From: Panagrolaimus kolymaensis
Taxonomy: Eukaryota > Nematoda > Chromadorea > Rhabditida > Panagrolaimidae
NCBI GenBank assembly: GCA_028622995.1
Contig: JAJQJQ010000016.1
Span: 1-64,000 of the forward strand
Direction: 5' to 3'
DNA length: 64,000 bases
Under the pieces are notes generated by a model. That model was not told the origin of the DNA. It searched no databases and saw only the letters and a program-made list of their open reading frames with translations. Shown here piece after piece: positions 1-11,614 of this stretch. Made by a program: the position numbers and the translations under genes. Numbering within the stretch: position 1 is the stretch's first letter; every line of letters begins with the position of its first letter.

Positions 1-272
1 TGCATCTATTTCTGAAATGTCTTGTATTTGCATGAATTTATTTGAAATAAAATAAATAAAAACAAGAAAAAATAAGATCTGCTGAAGGGGCAAAAAATAT
101 TTGTTTCATAATTAAAACTTCAAAAAATATTTCAACACTCAACAAACTGTTTTTGGTTTTTTTTGTAGTGAAAACATGCATCAAATATGTTTAAAACATT
201 AAAAAGAATTTGTACAATTAATTAATATGTTAAACCAGAAATTTTAATAAGCCAAAAAAATCAAAAATTTTG

Positions 273-450
273 TGTTGTTGTTGTTGAGGTGGTTGTTGTT
301 GTTGGGGTGGTTGTTGTTGTTGGGGTGGTTGTTGTTGTTGGGGTGGTTGTTGTTGTTGGGTGGTTGTTGTTGTTGTTGTTGTTCACCGGGTTTCGAACCC
401 AGCGAAAATTCTACAACGTATTGCAAAAATTCCACTGCGCGACGAAACCC
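273..450 (-). repeat. tRNA-derived SINE-like element, unit 1
   Basis: On the minus strand there is an A-box-like sequence TCGCGCAGTGGA (431-442) and a perfect B box GGTTCGAAACC (389-399) at tRNA-like spacing. A five-pair T-arm around the B box is visible, but the acceptor stem pairs only partly, so this is not an intact tRNA. Downstream on the same strand is a CAA-rich tail (273-383) built from an 18-bp unit that reads TTGTTGTTGTTGGGGTGG on the plus strand, then T runs that could stop RNA polymerase III. The head, tail and terminator order is that of a tRNA-derived SINE. Tail type here: GAGGTGG first, then three GGGGTGG and one GGGTGG. Confidence 0.7.
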
Positions 451-1064
451 GATAATATAACAACAACTTTTTTGGACTATATGAAAGTGTACTTTTTGTT
501 GAATTTTCAATTAAATTTTCAATTTTTTTGGACAATTTTGAAAGAAATTAAAATAGTGGATTACCTAATTCATTTATTATATATTTTTACTCATGTTTTT
601 CAATCCATTTTCTTCCCAACTAATTATTCAATGAAGTTAGTTAGGAATATTTAAATTTAATGTTTTTCACTTAAAGAAACCTTTTTTAAAGTTAATGCTT
701 TGGCAAAAATCAAAAAATTCCAAAATTAATTTTTCTGTTTTTAAAATTTTGTTGATTAATTATTTTACTAAATATTCGAACTCCACTTTTTTTTTTCAAT
801 CATTGAGCTCATCAACAAGATATTTGGGTTTTAAATAAATGAATAACATTAAAAAATTAATTTGCTGAATCACGTTTTGAGTTACGGTGTTCAATAAAGC
901 AGCATATGGATATTTTTATCCAAATATTTATTATATGATTTTTAAAGATTATTCCCAACAGAGTTTTGAATCGCATACCAATTATGACCTTCAACCAACA
1001 TCCATAATTTATTAACTATCTTTGTAAACGATCACTTCGAGGTGAACGTAACAACTATAAATTG

Positions 1065-1231
1065 CTTCCAAATCTGCATGATAGGATCCGATTTAAAAAA
1101 TATCATTGAAAATGGATGTAAAATTGCATAAACAATAATAAAAATAAAGTACTTTTCCCCTGGAATTTTTTTTCTTATTCAAAACGTTTTTCTTCTTCAT
1201 TTTCTTGCTTCAAAGTTTGATACATGTGTTC
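1065..1231 (+). repeat. Internal dispersed repeat R, copy 1 (unit 1)
   Basis: It begins CTTCCAAATC and runs through AAAATATCATT to the CCCCTGGAA block. About 125 bp match copy 3 at 3798-3921 with few changes. It is followed by the short motif CTTGCTTCAAAG with TACATGTGTT (1204-1231), which is also repeated at 3754-3781 and 4115-4141. The same layout recurs in every unit. Confidence 0.85.
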
Positions 1232-1608
1232 ATTTAGAACTCAACGTCTGGATATCAAAATTTTTGAATTGCGAAGATTTTTTTATTTTCCAAGTAATTT
1301 TTGTTTATTTTTTTAACCATGAAAATGTAAGTCAAAGGTAACTCACTCACTCAATTAAAGAGATTTGAAATTTCAAAGTGATCGTGTTCAACGTGTCCTA
1401 TTTTTTTGTTCAAAGCCACATAGCTCGATCAGAGCCTTTTCTTTCACTAAACAAAAATTGATCGAATTTTTGTAGAATTTTATGTGATTTATCACATCTG
1501 ATAAACAAAATTTTTTTAATGTTTCATTACTTATGACTTTGGAATTTATTTTCCTTTATCAAAGCATTATTTTTTGCTTTAAGTGAAAAAACATTAAATT
1601 TTAATTAT

Positions 1609-1665
1609 CTTCCAAATCGACCTGATAGAATCGGATTCTAAAAATATCATTGAAAATGGATGTAT
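1609..1665 (+). repeat. Internal dispersed repeat R, copy 2, partial (unit 1)
   Basis: The start CTTCCAAATCGACCTGATAG and the block AAAATATCATTGAAAATGGA match copy 1, and the similarity then stops. This is a shortened copy of the same internal repeat. Confidence 0.75.
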
Positions 1666-2224
1666 AAATGCTTTGAATTTTAATAACCAAACAAAAATAA
1701 ATGAATCATCGATGATTGATTCAATTAATTATCAAATTATTCTAATCATCCAAACACCTGTATCTAATTTATTAATAAAAAACCTCATAGGTATTGGTAG
1801 CGGCATCCACATCCACATTGCATTATCAACAAAAAAATCATTATTACTTTTTTCTAAATATTTGTTTCGCTTAAAGCAAAACTTTCCAAAATTTATTTTA
1901 ATTTTTCCAAAGCCACTTTAAAAAGAGCTGGAATTTAATTATTACCTCAAACTTTGGGTAATTAAACCGAAGATAAATAATTTTTCATTCTTTTTCTATC
2001 AAAATATAAAATAAGGAAGGATGCGTTTGTGTTTTTTTTTATTTAGTTGTTCACTCTCTTTCTTTTTCAACCATAGATATACAGAAAAGAGAGAAAGGAA
2101 GATAACGCACAAAAAGGTGGAGAAAAAAAAATGTCTGTCGGTGGTCGTCGTCGCTGACTTATTTTTTTCAAAGAAAATATTTTGATGATATCATTGCACT
2201 TTTTTTTTTTAGAATGCTGATTGA

Positions 2225-2230
2225 TTTATT
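2225..2230 (-). terminator. Poly(A) signal AATAAA of the array gene (unit 1)
   Basis: AATAAA on the minus strand about 70 bp beyond the stop codon; the equivalent site is present in other units. The 12-bp deletion of unit 12 lies between stop and signal. Another AATAAA-like string overlaps the stop codon itself. Confidence 0.4.
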
Positions 2231-2297
2231 AATTGAGACAGTAATATTTACAATAAATTATTAATAACATTATTATTAAATACAAACAATATTATAT

Positions 2298-3388
2298 TTA
2301 TTTTTTACCTAAGAGGCCACTTAAAAGTCCACCACCACTTCCACCACTGCCACCACCAAGGAGGCCACCCAAAAGACCACCATTACCTTCACTGCCACCT
2401 AATACTCCACCTAAGATGCCATTATTTCCCAATAATCCACCCAAAAGTCCATCATCTCCCAAAATGCTTGATAATAAACCTTCAGGACTTAAAAGGCCAT
2501 CCAATAAATCAGTTCCAAGAAGACCACCGGTTAGGATGTTTAAAAGTTTTTTAACGGTTTCAACAATTCCAGTTAAACCATTTCCAAGTAAACCATTAAG
2601 GATGCTATCAACTTGGAGGAGACCTTTAAGATTGAGATTATTAAGATTGAGGAGGCTTCCAAGATCTTTTAAAAGTTGATCAAGGAGTTTTTGAATATTG
2701 GTGAGAAGATTAGAAACTAAATTTCCAATAGCTTTATCTTGATCAAGCAAAGTCAATGCGTCATTATTGATGATGTCCTAAAATTTAATTATTATTTTTT
2801 ATGCTTGCATTGATTTGAACTTACAGCAAGTTGTTTAACAAAATCTCCAAGTTCGGGTGAAAGGTTATTAGCAATTTTTTGTACGCTATCAAGGGTTGAT
2901 CCAACTTTACCTTGAACATCTTCCTTAATGGAATTATATAAATTTGTAAGGTTGACATCTTTTTGTCCGCTAACCCAACCATCAATTTCTTGTAAAATTT
3001 CTGAATGAGTCAAATTTTCATTTGCAAGTAATTTAGATAATTCATCCAATTGAATTTGTGATAAACCGGGAAGTAATTGTTCAAGAATGTTTATGACTTG
3101 ATCGAGAAGTACACGAACCACTCGAACTACATCTCCAACAAGGCCATCCAAACCAGCATTAAGGGGCAAAACTTTAAGAATGGATAAAATTCCATCAGGG
3201 CCACCTAATAAACCATCTAATCCACCAGCAAGTCCAGCTGAACCAGATGTATCAGAAGGTAATGATGGAACAGTTACTCCGCCGCCGCTGCCACCAAGAA
3301 GACCTCCAAGTAAATTATCTGTTGGTGCTGCAGAGGAGAATGCACACACAGAAATTAGCACAATAATAAGATATGCTTTGTTAAACAT
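2298..3388 (-). CDS. Secreted DUF148/SXP-RAL-2-like, Gly-Leu-rich protein, unit 1 (intact)
   Basis: Two exons on the minus strand: 3388-2825 and 2777-2298, with a 47-bp GTAAGT...TTTTAG intron in phase 0 (2778-2824), giving 347 residues. I start at the ATG at 3388; a TTG four codons upstream is not a likely start. Residues 1-20 form a signal peptide (hydrophobic core ending FSSA-AP). Residues 26-63 and about 270-347 are rich in GLLGG-type repeats. Between them, about 105-215, is a helical region with ENLTHSEI, a Trp at 138 and IANNLSPEL, resembling the DUF148 (SXP/RAL-2) pattern of secreted nematode surface antigens. Two NLT glycosylation sequons lie at 125 and 146. There is no membrane anchor. 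The family call is from memory of the pattern and needs a profile search; secretion is well supported. Confidence 0.8.
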
Positions 3389-3437
3389 TTTTGGATTCAA
3401 TCAAATAAATGATATGAATTTAAAAAAATTGATGCCA

Positions 3438-3445
3438 CTTTTATA
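3438..3445 (-). promoter_or_regulatory. TATA box of the array gene (unit 1; same place in every unit)
   Basis: On the minus strand this reads TATAAAAG, 50-57 bp upstream of the ATG at 3388. The element lies 1140-1147 bp above the stop end of each gene copy, so the nonsense-bearing copies keep it too. The match to a TATA consensus is clear; use as a promoter is inferred. Confidence 0.55.
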
Positions 3446-4165
3446 TTAGCTTTTTTGGTGATTGAACACCATTATTTTGATCAAAAAATAATCAGCCATT
3501 GTTTTTTTAAACAAAACAAAAAAAAAACATTGCATAAATTAATGTTTTAATAAAACCATTTCAAAGTTGCAAAACAAAAAAATATGGGATTAAAATTTAA
3601 AAAATTCTAGTCGGTCAATTAAGTTTTTTTCAAAACAGTTGCTGCTGCTTTTTATGAAAAGTTTTCTCAAACTTTTTACTTTCATTAAATTTTTATCTTT
3701 CTTCAAACATTAATTTTTTTTTCTAATTAAAAAACGTTTTTTTCTCGCAATTTCTTGCATCAACGCTTGATGCTTGTGTTTACAAGGAAAATGAAGGCTT
3801 CCAAATCGGCCTGTTAGGATTCGATTTGAAAAATATCATTCAAAATGTATGTAAAATTGCATAAACAATAATAAAAATAAAGTACTTTTCCCCTGGAATT
3901 TTTTTTCTTATTCAAAACATTTTAAACTAAATTTTGTGTCTCTATGGTTGCTTGATGCAGCAGATAAATAAATGGATCACAGTTGAGATGCTTCTAACGG
4001 ACGGAATACAAAACCTCGTTGGGATTAATTTTAATATATTTAATTAAAAATATTTGGATCAAAAAATCCAAATGTCCAATTCAGGCCCTAATTCAATACG
4101 ATATTCACTAATGTCTTGCCTTAAAGCATGATGCTTGTGTTGATATGTCTGGAAATTGTTTTTTT
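3446..4165. other. Unit spacer B (described in unit 1)
   Basis: AT-rich sequence upstream of the minus-strand gene. It holds repeat R copy 3, a perfect 8-bp inverted repeat ATTTGGAT/ATCCAAAT with a six-base loop (4052-4073), and the third short motif copy (4115-4141). No credible ORF. Confidence 0.75.
3754..3921 (+). repeat. Internal dispersed repeat R, copy 3 (unit 1)
   Basis: Here the CTTGCATCAACGC motif with TGCTTGTGTT comes first (3754-3781), then the CTTCCAAATCGG block through CCCCTGGAA (3798-3921). The order is reversed relative to copy 1. This suggests old duplication within the unit before the whole unit was amplified. Confidence 0.82.
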
Positions 4166-4435
4166 GCATCTATTTCTGAAATGTCTTGTATTTGCATGAA
4201 TTTATTTGAAATAAAATAAATAAAAACAAGAAAAAATAAGATCTGCTGAAGGGGCAAAAAATATTTGTTTCATAATTAAAACTTCAAAAAATATTTCAAC
4301 ACTCAACAAACTGTTTTTGGTTTTTTTGTAGTGAAAACATGCATCAAATATGTTTAAAACATTAAAAAGAATTTGTACAATTAATTAATATGTTAAACCA
4401 GAAATTTTAATAAGCCAAAAAAATCAAAAATTTTG

Positions 4436-4533
4436 TGTTGTTGTTGTTGGGGTGGTTGTTGTTGTTCACCGGGTTTCGAACCCAGCGAAAATTCTACAAC
4501 GTATTGCAAAAATTCCACTGCGCGACGAAACCC
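4436..4533 (-). repeat. tRNA-derived SINE-like element, unit 2 (shortest tail)
   Basis: Same head with A and B boxes as unit 1. The tail has a single GGGGTGG interruption, which makes this the shortest copy (98 bp). Confidence 0.68.
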
Positions 4534-6379
4534 GATAATATAACAACAACTTTTTTGGACTATATGAAAGTGTACTTTTTGTTGAATTTTCAATTAAATT
4601 TTCAATTTTTTTGGACAATTTTGAAAGAAATTAAAATAGTGGATTACCTAATTCATTTATTATATATTTTTACTCATGTTTTTCAATCCATTTTCTTCCC
4701 AACTAATTATTCAATGAAGTTAGTTAGGAATATTTAAATTTAATGTTTTTCACTTAAAGAAACCTTTTTTAAAGTTAATGCTTTGGCAAAAATCAAAAAA
4801 TTCCAAAATTAATTTTTCTGTTTTTAAAATTTTGTTGATTAATTATTTTACTAAATATTCGAACTCCACTTTTTTTTTTCAATCATTGAGCTCATCAACA
4901 AGATATTTGGGTTTTAAATAAATGAATAACATTAAAAAATTAATTTGCTGAATCACGTTTTGAGTTACGGTGTTCAATAAAGCAGCATATGGATATTTTT
5001 ATCCAAATATTTATTATATGATTTTTAAAGATTATTCCCAACAGAGTTTTGAATCGCATACCAATTATGACCTTCAACCAACATCCATAATTTATTAACT
5101 ATCTTTGTAAACGATCACTTCGAGGTGAACGTAACAACTATAAATTGCTTCCAAATCTGCATGATAGGATCCGATTTAAAAAATATCATTGAAAATGGAT
5201 GTAAAATTGCATAAACAATAATAAAAATAAAGTACTTTTCCCCTGGAATTTTTTTTCTTATTCAAAACGTTTTTCTTCTTCATTTTCTTGCTTCAAAGTT
5301 TGATACATGTGTTCATTTAGAACTCAACGTCTGGATATCAAAATTTTTGAATTGCGAAGATTTTTTTATTTTCCAAGTAATTTTTGTTTATTTTTTTAAC
5401 CATGAAAATGTAAGTCAAAGGTAACTCACTCACTCAATTAAAGAGATTTGAAATTTCAAAGTGATCGTGTTCAACGTGTCCTATTTTTTTGTTCAAAGCC
5501 ACATAGCTCGATCAGAGCCTTTTCTTTCACTAAACAAAAATTGATCGAATTTTTGTAGAATTTTATGTGATTTATCACATCTGATAAACAAAATTTTTTT
5601 AATGTTTCATTACTTATGACTTTGGAATTTATTTTCCTTTATCAAAGCATTATTTTTTGCTTTAAGTGAAAAAACATTAATTTTAATTATCTTCCAAATC
5701 GACCTGATAGAATCGGATTCTAAAAATATCATTGAAAATGGATGTATAAATGCTTTGAATTTTAATAACCAAACAAAAATAAATGAATCATCGATGATTG
5801 ATTCAATTAATTATCAAATTATTCTAATCATCCAAACACCTGTATCTAATTTATTAATAAAAAACCTCATAGGTATTGGTAGCGGCATCCACATCCACAT
5901 TGCATTATCAACAAAAAAATCATTATTACTTTTTTCTAAATATTTGTTTCGCTTAAAGCAAAACTTTCCAAAATTTATTTTAATTTTTCCAAAGCCACTT
6001 TAAAAAGAGCTGGAATTTAATTATTACCTCAAACTTTGGGTAATTAAACCGAAGATAAATAATTTTTCATTCTTTTTCTATCAAAATATAAAATAAGGAA
6101 GGATGCGTTTGTGTTTTTTTTTATTTAGTTGTTCACTCTCTTTCTTTTTCAACCATAGATATACAGAAAAGAGAGAAAGGAAGATAACGCACAAAAAGGT
6201 GGAGAAAAAAAAATGTCTGTCGGTGGTCGTCGTCGCTGACTTATTTTTTTCAAAGAAAATATTTTGATGATATCATTGCACTTTTTTTTTTTAGAATGCT
6301 GATTGATTTATTAATTGAGACAGTAATATTTACAATAAATTATTAATAACATTATTATTAAATACAAACAATATTATAT

Positions 6380-7470
6380 TTATTTTTTACCTAAGAGGCC
6401 ACTTAAAAGTCCACCACCACTTCCACCACTGCCACCACCAAGGAGGCCACCCAAAAGACCACCATTACCTTCACTGCCACCTAATACTCCACCTAAGATG
6501 CCATTATTTCCCAATAATCCACCCAAAAGTCCATCATCTCCCAAAATGCTTGATAATAAACCTTCAGGACTTAAAAGGCCATCCAATAAATCAGTTCCAA
6601 GAAGACCACCGGTTAGGATGTTTAAAAGTTTTTTAACGGTTTCAACAATTCCAGTTAAACCATTTCCAAGTAAACCATTAAGGATGCTATCAACTTGGAG
6701 GAGACCTTTAAGATTGAGATTATTAAGATTGAGGAGGCTTCCAAGATCTTTTAAAAGTTGATCAAGGAGTTTTTGAATATTGGTGAGAAGATTAGAAACT
6801 AAATTTCCAATAGCTTTATCTTGATCAAGCAAAGTCAATGCGTCATTATTGATTATGTCCTAAAATTTAATTATTATTTTTTATGCTTGCATTGATTTGA
6901 ACTTACAGCAAGTTGTTTAACAAAATCTCCAAGTTCGGGTGAAAGGTTATTAGCAATTTTTTGTACGCTATCAAGGGTTGATCCAACTTTACCTTGAACA
7001 TCTTCCTTAATGGAATTATATAAATTTGTAAGGTTGACATCTTTTTGTCCGCTAACCCAACCATCAATTTCTTGTAAAATTTCTGAATGAGTCAAATTTT
7101 CATTTGCAAGTAATTTAGATAATTCATCCAATTGAATTTGTGATAAACCGGGAAGTAATTGTTCAAGAATGTTTATGACTTGATCGAGATGTACACGAAC
7201 CACTCGAACTACATCTCCAACAAGGCCATACAAACCAGCATTAAGGGGCAAAACTTTAAGAATGGATAAAATTCCATCAGGGCCACCTAATAAACCATCT
7301 AATCCACCAGCAAGTCAAGCTGAACCAGATGTATCAGAAGGTAATGATGGAACAGTTACTCCGCCGCCGCTGCCACCAAGAAGACCTCCAAGTAAATTAT
7401 CTGTTGGTGCTGCAGAGGAGAATGCACACACAGAAATTAGCACAATAATAAGATATGCTTTGTTAAACAT
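6380..7470 (-). pseudogene. DUF148-like secreted protein gene, unit 2 (nonsense at codon 52)
   Basis: Same two-exon structure as unit 1 (intron 6860-6906). Codon 52 is TGA (7317-7315) instead of GGA, which leaves a signal peptide plus about 30 residues. Two further changes, D81Y and L94H, lie after the stop, consistent with loss of constraint. TATA box, splice sites and the downstream frame are intact. Confidence 0.8.
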
Positions 7471-8518
7471 TTTTGGATTCAATCAAATAAATGATATGAA
7501 TTTAAAAAAATTGATGCCACTTTTATATTAGCTTTTTTGGTGATTGAACACCATTATTTTGATCAAAAAATAATCAGCCATTGTTTTTTTAAACAAAACA
7601 AAAAAAAAACATTGCATAAATTAATGTTTTAATAAAACCATTTCAAAGTTGCAAAACAAAAAAAATATGGGATTAAAATTTAAAAAATTCTAGTCGGTCA
7701 ATTAAGTTTTTTTCAAAACAGTTGCTGCTGCTTTTTATGAAAAGTTTTCTCAAACTTTTTACTTTCATTAAATTTTTATCTTTCTTCAAACATTAATTTT
7801 TTTTTCTAATTAAAAAACGTTTTTTTCTCGCAATTTCTTGCATCAACGCTTGATGCTTGTGTTTACAAGGAAAATGAAGGCTTCCAAATCGGCCTGTTAG
7901 GATTCGATTTGAAAAATATCATTCAAAATGTATGTAAAATTGCATAAACAATAATAAAAATAAAGTACTTTTCCCCTGGAATTTTTTTTCTTATTCAAAA
8001 CATTTTAAACTAAATTTTGTGTCTCTATGGTTGCTTGATGCAGCAGATAAATAAATGGATCACAGTTGAGATGCTTCTAACGGACGGAATACAAAACCTC
8101 GTTGGGATTAATTTTAATATATTTAATTAAAAATATTTGGATCAAAAAATCCAAATGTCCAATTCAGGCCCTAATTCAATACGATATTCACTAATGTCTT
8201 GCCTTAAAGCATGATGCTTGTGTTGATATGTCTGGAAATTGTTTTTTTGCATCTATTTCTGAAATGTCTTGTATTTGCATGAATTTATTTGAAATAAAAT
8301 AAATAAAAACAAGAAAAAATAAGATCTGCTGAAGGGGCAAAAAATATTTGTTTCATAATTAAAACTTCAAAAAATATTTCAACACTCAACAAACTGTTTT
8401 TGGTTTTTTTGTAGTGAAAACATGCATCAAATATGTTTAAAACATTAAAAAGAATTTGTACAATTAATTAATATGTTAAACCAGAAATTTTAATAAGCCA
8501 AAAAAATCAAAAATTTTG

Positions 8519-8676
8519 TGTTGTTGTTGTTGGGGTGGTTGTTGTTGTTGAGGTGGTTGTTGAGGTGGTTGTTGTTGTTGGGGTGGTGGTTGTTGTTGTT
8601 GTTGTTGTTCACCGGGTTTCGAACCCAGCGAAAATTCTACAACGTATTGCAAAAATTCCACTGCGCGACGAAACCC
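8519..8676 (-). repeat. tRNA-derived SINE-like element, unit 3
   Basis: Head unchanged. The tail carries two GAGGTGG interruptions and a GGTGGTGG variant, a pattern shared only with units 5 and 7. Confidence 0.68.
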
Positions 8677-10523
8677 GATAATATAACAACAACTTTTTTG
8701 GACTATATGAAAGTGTACTTTTTGTTGAATTTTCAATTAAATTTTCAATTTTTTTGGACAATTTTGAAAGAAATTAAAATAGTGGATTACCTAATTCATT
8801 TATTATATATTTTTACTCATGTTTTTCAATCCATTTTCTTCCCAACTAATTATTCAATGAAGTTAGTTAGGAATATTTAAATTTAATGTTTTTCACTTAA
8901 AGAAACCTTTTTTAAAGTTAATGCTTTGGCAAAAATCAAAAAATTCCAAAATTAATTTTTCTGTTTTTAAAATTTTGTTGATTAATTATTTTACTAAATA
9001 TTCGAACTCCACTTTTTTTTTTCAATCATTGAGCTCATCAACAAGATATTTGGGTTTTAAATAAATGAATAACATTAAAAAATTAATTTGCTGAATCACG
9101 TTTTGAGTTACGGTGTTCAATAAAGCAGCATATGGATATTTTTATCCAAATATTTATTATATGATTTTTAAAGATTATTCCCAACAGAGTTTTGAATCGC
9201 ATACCAATTATGACCTTCAACCAACATCCATAATTTATTAACTATCTTTGTAAACGATCACTTCGAGGTGAACGTAACAACTATAAATTGCTTCCAAATC
9301 TGCATGATAGGATCCGATTTAAAAAATATCATTGAAAATGGATGTAAAATTGCATAAACAATAATAAAAATAAAGTACTTTTCCCCTGGAATTTTTTTTC
9401 TTATTCAAAACGTTTTTCTTCTTCATTTTCTTGCTTCAAAGTTTGATACATGTGTTCATTTAGAACTCAACGTCTGGATATCAAAATTTTTGAATTGCGA
9501 AGATTTTTTTATTTTCCAAGTAATTTTTGTTTATTTTTTTAACCATGAAAATGTAAGTCAAAGGTAACTCACTCACTCAATTAAAGAGATTTGAAATTTC
9601 AAAGTGATCGTGTTCAACGTGTCCTATTTTTTTGTTCAAAGCCACATAGCTCGATCAGAGCCTTTTCTTTCACTAAACAAAAATTGATCGAATTTTTGTA
9701 GAATTTTATGTGATTTATCACATCTGATAAACAAAATTTTTTTAATGTTTCATTACTTATGACTTTGGAATTTATTTTCCTTTATCAAAGCATTATTTTT
9801 TGCTTTAAGTGAAAAAACATTAAATTTTAATTATCTTCCAAATCGACCTGATAGAATCGGATTCTAAAAATATCATTGAAAATGGATGTATAAATGCTTT
9901 GAATTTTAATAACCAAACAAAAATAAATGAATCATCGATGATTGATTCAATTAATTATCAAATTATTCTAATCATCCAAACACCTGTATCTAATTTATTA
10001 ATAAAAAACCTCATAGGTATTGGTAGCGGCATCCACATCCACATTGCATTATCAACAAAAAAATCATTATTACTTTTTTCTAAATATTTGTTTCGCTTAA
10101 AGCAAAACTTTCCAAAATTTATTTTAATTTTTCCAAAGCCACTTTAAAAAGAGCTGGAATTTAATTATTACCTCAAACTTTGGGTAATTAAACCGAAGAT
10201 AAATAATTTTTCATTCTTTTTCTATCAAAATATAAAATAAGGAAGGATGCGTTTGTGTTTTTTTTTATTTAGTTGTTCACTCTCTTTCTTTTTCAACCAT
10301 AGATATACAGAAAAGAGAGAAAGGAAGATAACGCACAAAAAGGTGGAGAAAAAAAAATGTCTGTCGGTGGTCGTCGTCGCTGACTTATTTTTTTCAAAGA
10401 AAATATTTTGATGATATCATTGCACTTTTTTTTTTTAGAATGCTGATTGATTTATTAATTGAGACAGTAATATTTACAATAAATTATTAATAACATTATT
10501 ATTAAATACAAACAATATTATAT

Positions 10524-11614
10524 TTATTTTTTACCTAAGAGGCCACTTAAAAGTCCACCACCACTTCCACCACTGCCACCACCAAGGAGGCCACCCAAAA
10601 GACCACCATTACCTTCACTGCCACCTAATACTCCACCTAAGATGCCATTATTTCCCAATAATCCACCCAAAAGTCCATCATCTCCCAAAATGCTTGATAA
10701 TAAACCTTCAGGACTTAAAAGGCCATCCAATAAATCAGTTCCAAGAAGACCACCGGTTAGGATGTTTAAAAGTTTTTTAACGGTTTCAACAATTCCAGTT
10801 AAACCATTTCCAAGTAAACCATTAAGGATGCTATCAACTTGGAGGAGACCTTTAAGATTGAGATTATTAAGATTGAGGAGGCTTCCAAGATCTTTTAAAA
10901 GTTGATCAAGGAGTTTTTGAATATTGGTGAGAAGATTAGAAACTAAATTTCCAATAGCTTTATCTTGATCAAGCAAAGTCAATGCGTCATTATTGATGAT
11001 GTCCTAAAATTTAATTATTATTTTTTATGCTTGCATTGATTTGAACTTACAGCAAGTTGTTTAACAAAATCTCCAAGTTCGGGTGAAAGGTTATTAGCAA
11101 TTTTTTGTACGCTATCAAGGGTTGATCCAACTTTACCTTGAACATCTTCCTTAATGGAATTATATAAATTTGTAAGGTTGACATCTTTTTGTCCGCTAAC
11201 CCAACCATCAATTTCTTGTAAAATTTCTGAATGAGTCAAATTTTCATTTGCAAGTAATTTAGATAATTCATCCAATTGAATTTGTGATAAACCGGGAAGT
11301 AATTGTTCAAGAATGTTTATGACTTGATCGAGAAGTACACGAACCACTCGAACTACATCTCCAACAAGGCCATCCAAACCAGCATTAAGGGGCAAAACTT
11401 TAAGAATGGATAAAATTCCATCAGGGCCACCTAATAAACCATCTAATCCACCAGCAAGTCAAGCTGAACCAGATGTATCAGAAGGTAATGATGGAACAGT
11501 TACTCCGCCGCCGCTGCCACCAAGAAGACCTCCAAGTAAATTATCTGTTGGTGCTGCAGAGGAGAATGCACACACAGAAATTAGCACAATAATAAGATAT
11601 GCTTTGTTAAACAT
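10524..11614 (-). pseudogene. DUF148-like secreted protein gene, unit 3 (nonsense at codon 52)
   Basis: TGA at 11461-11459 replaces the glycine codon. The rest of the reading frame is open and I saw no other change in the protein. Intron 11004-11050. Confidence 0.8.

Larger units (their letters stand above)
451..2224. other. Unit spacer A (described in unit 1, present in every unit)
   Basis: This AT-rich stretch has no ATG-started ORF I would defend. It contains two of the three dispersed copies of an internal repeat (1065-1190 and 1609-1665), a perfect 14-bp palindrome AATCATCGATGATT (1704-1717), a small inverted repeat ATGTGA-TTTA-TCACAT (1482-1497), and a paired pyrimidine tract and purine tract near 2050-2100. 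A short GC-richer patch GGTCGTCGTCGCTGAC lies near 2143-2158. The function, if any, is unknown. Confidence 0.8.

Noticed and set aside
384..450. Functional tRNA gene in each unit
   Set aside because: The A and B boxes are good, but only about four of seven acceptor pairs form and the D and anticodon arms are not convincing.
244..510. Gln/Pro-rich ORF on the minus strand and Leu/Trp-rich ORF on the plus strand at each SINE tail
   Set aside because: Both arise from the CAA/TTG minisatellite; the starts are TTG or GTG, and the length changes with the tail in every unit.
1673..1921. 82-codon plus-strand ORF identical in all 12 units
   Set aside because: It starts with TTG rather than ATG, has no codon bias or domain, and its conservation only reflects array homogeneity.
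2416..2679. Plus-strand Pro/Arg/Leu-rich ORF opposite exon 2 (and another at 3180-3449)
   Set aside because: Antisense shadows of the Gly/Leu-rich coding sequence of the minus-strand gene.
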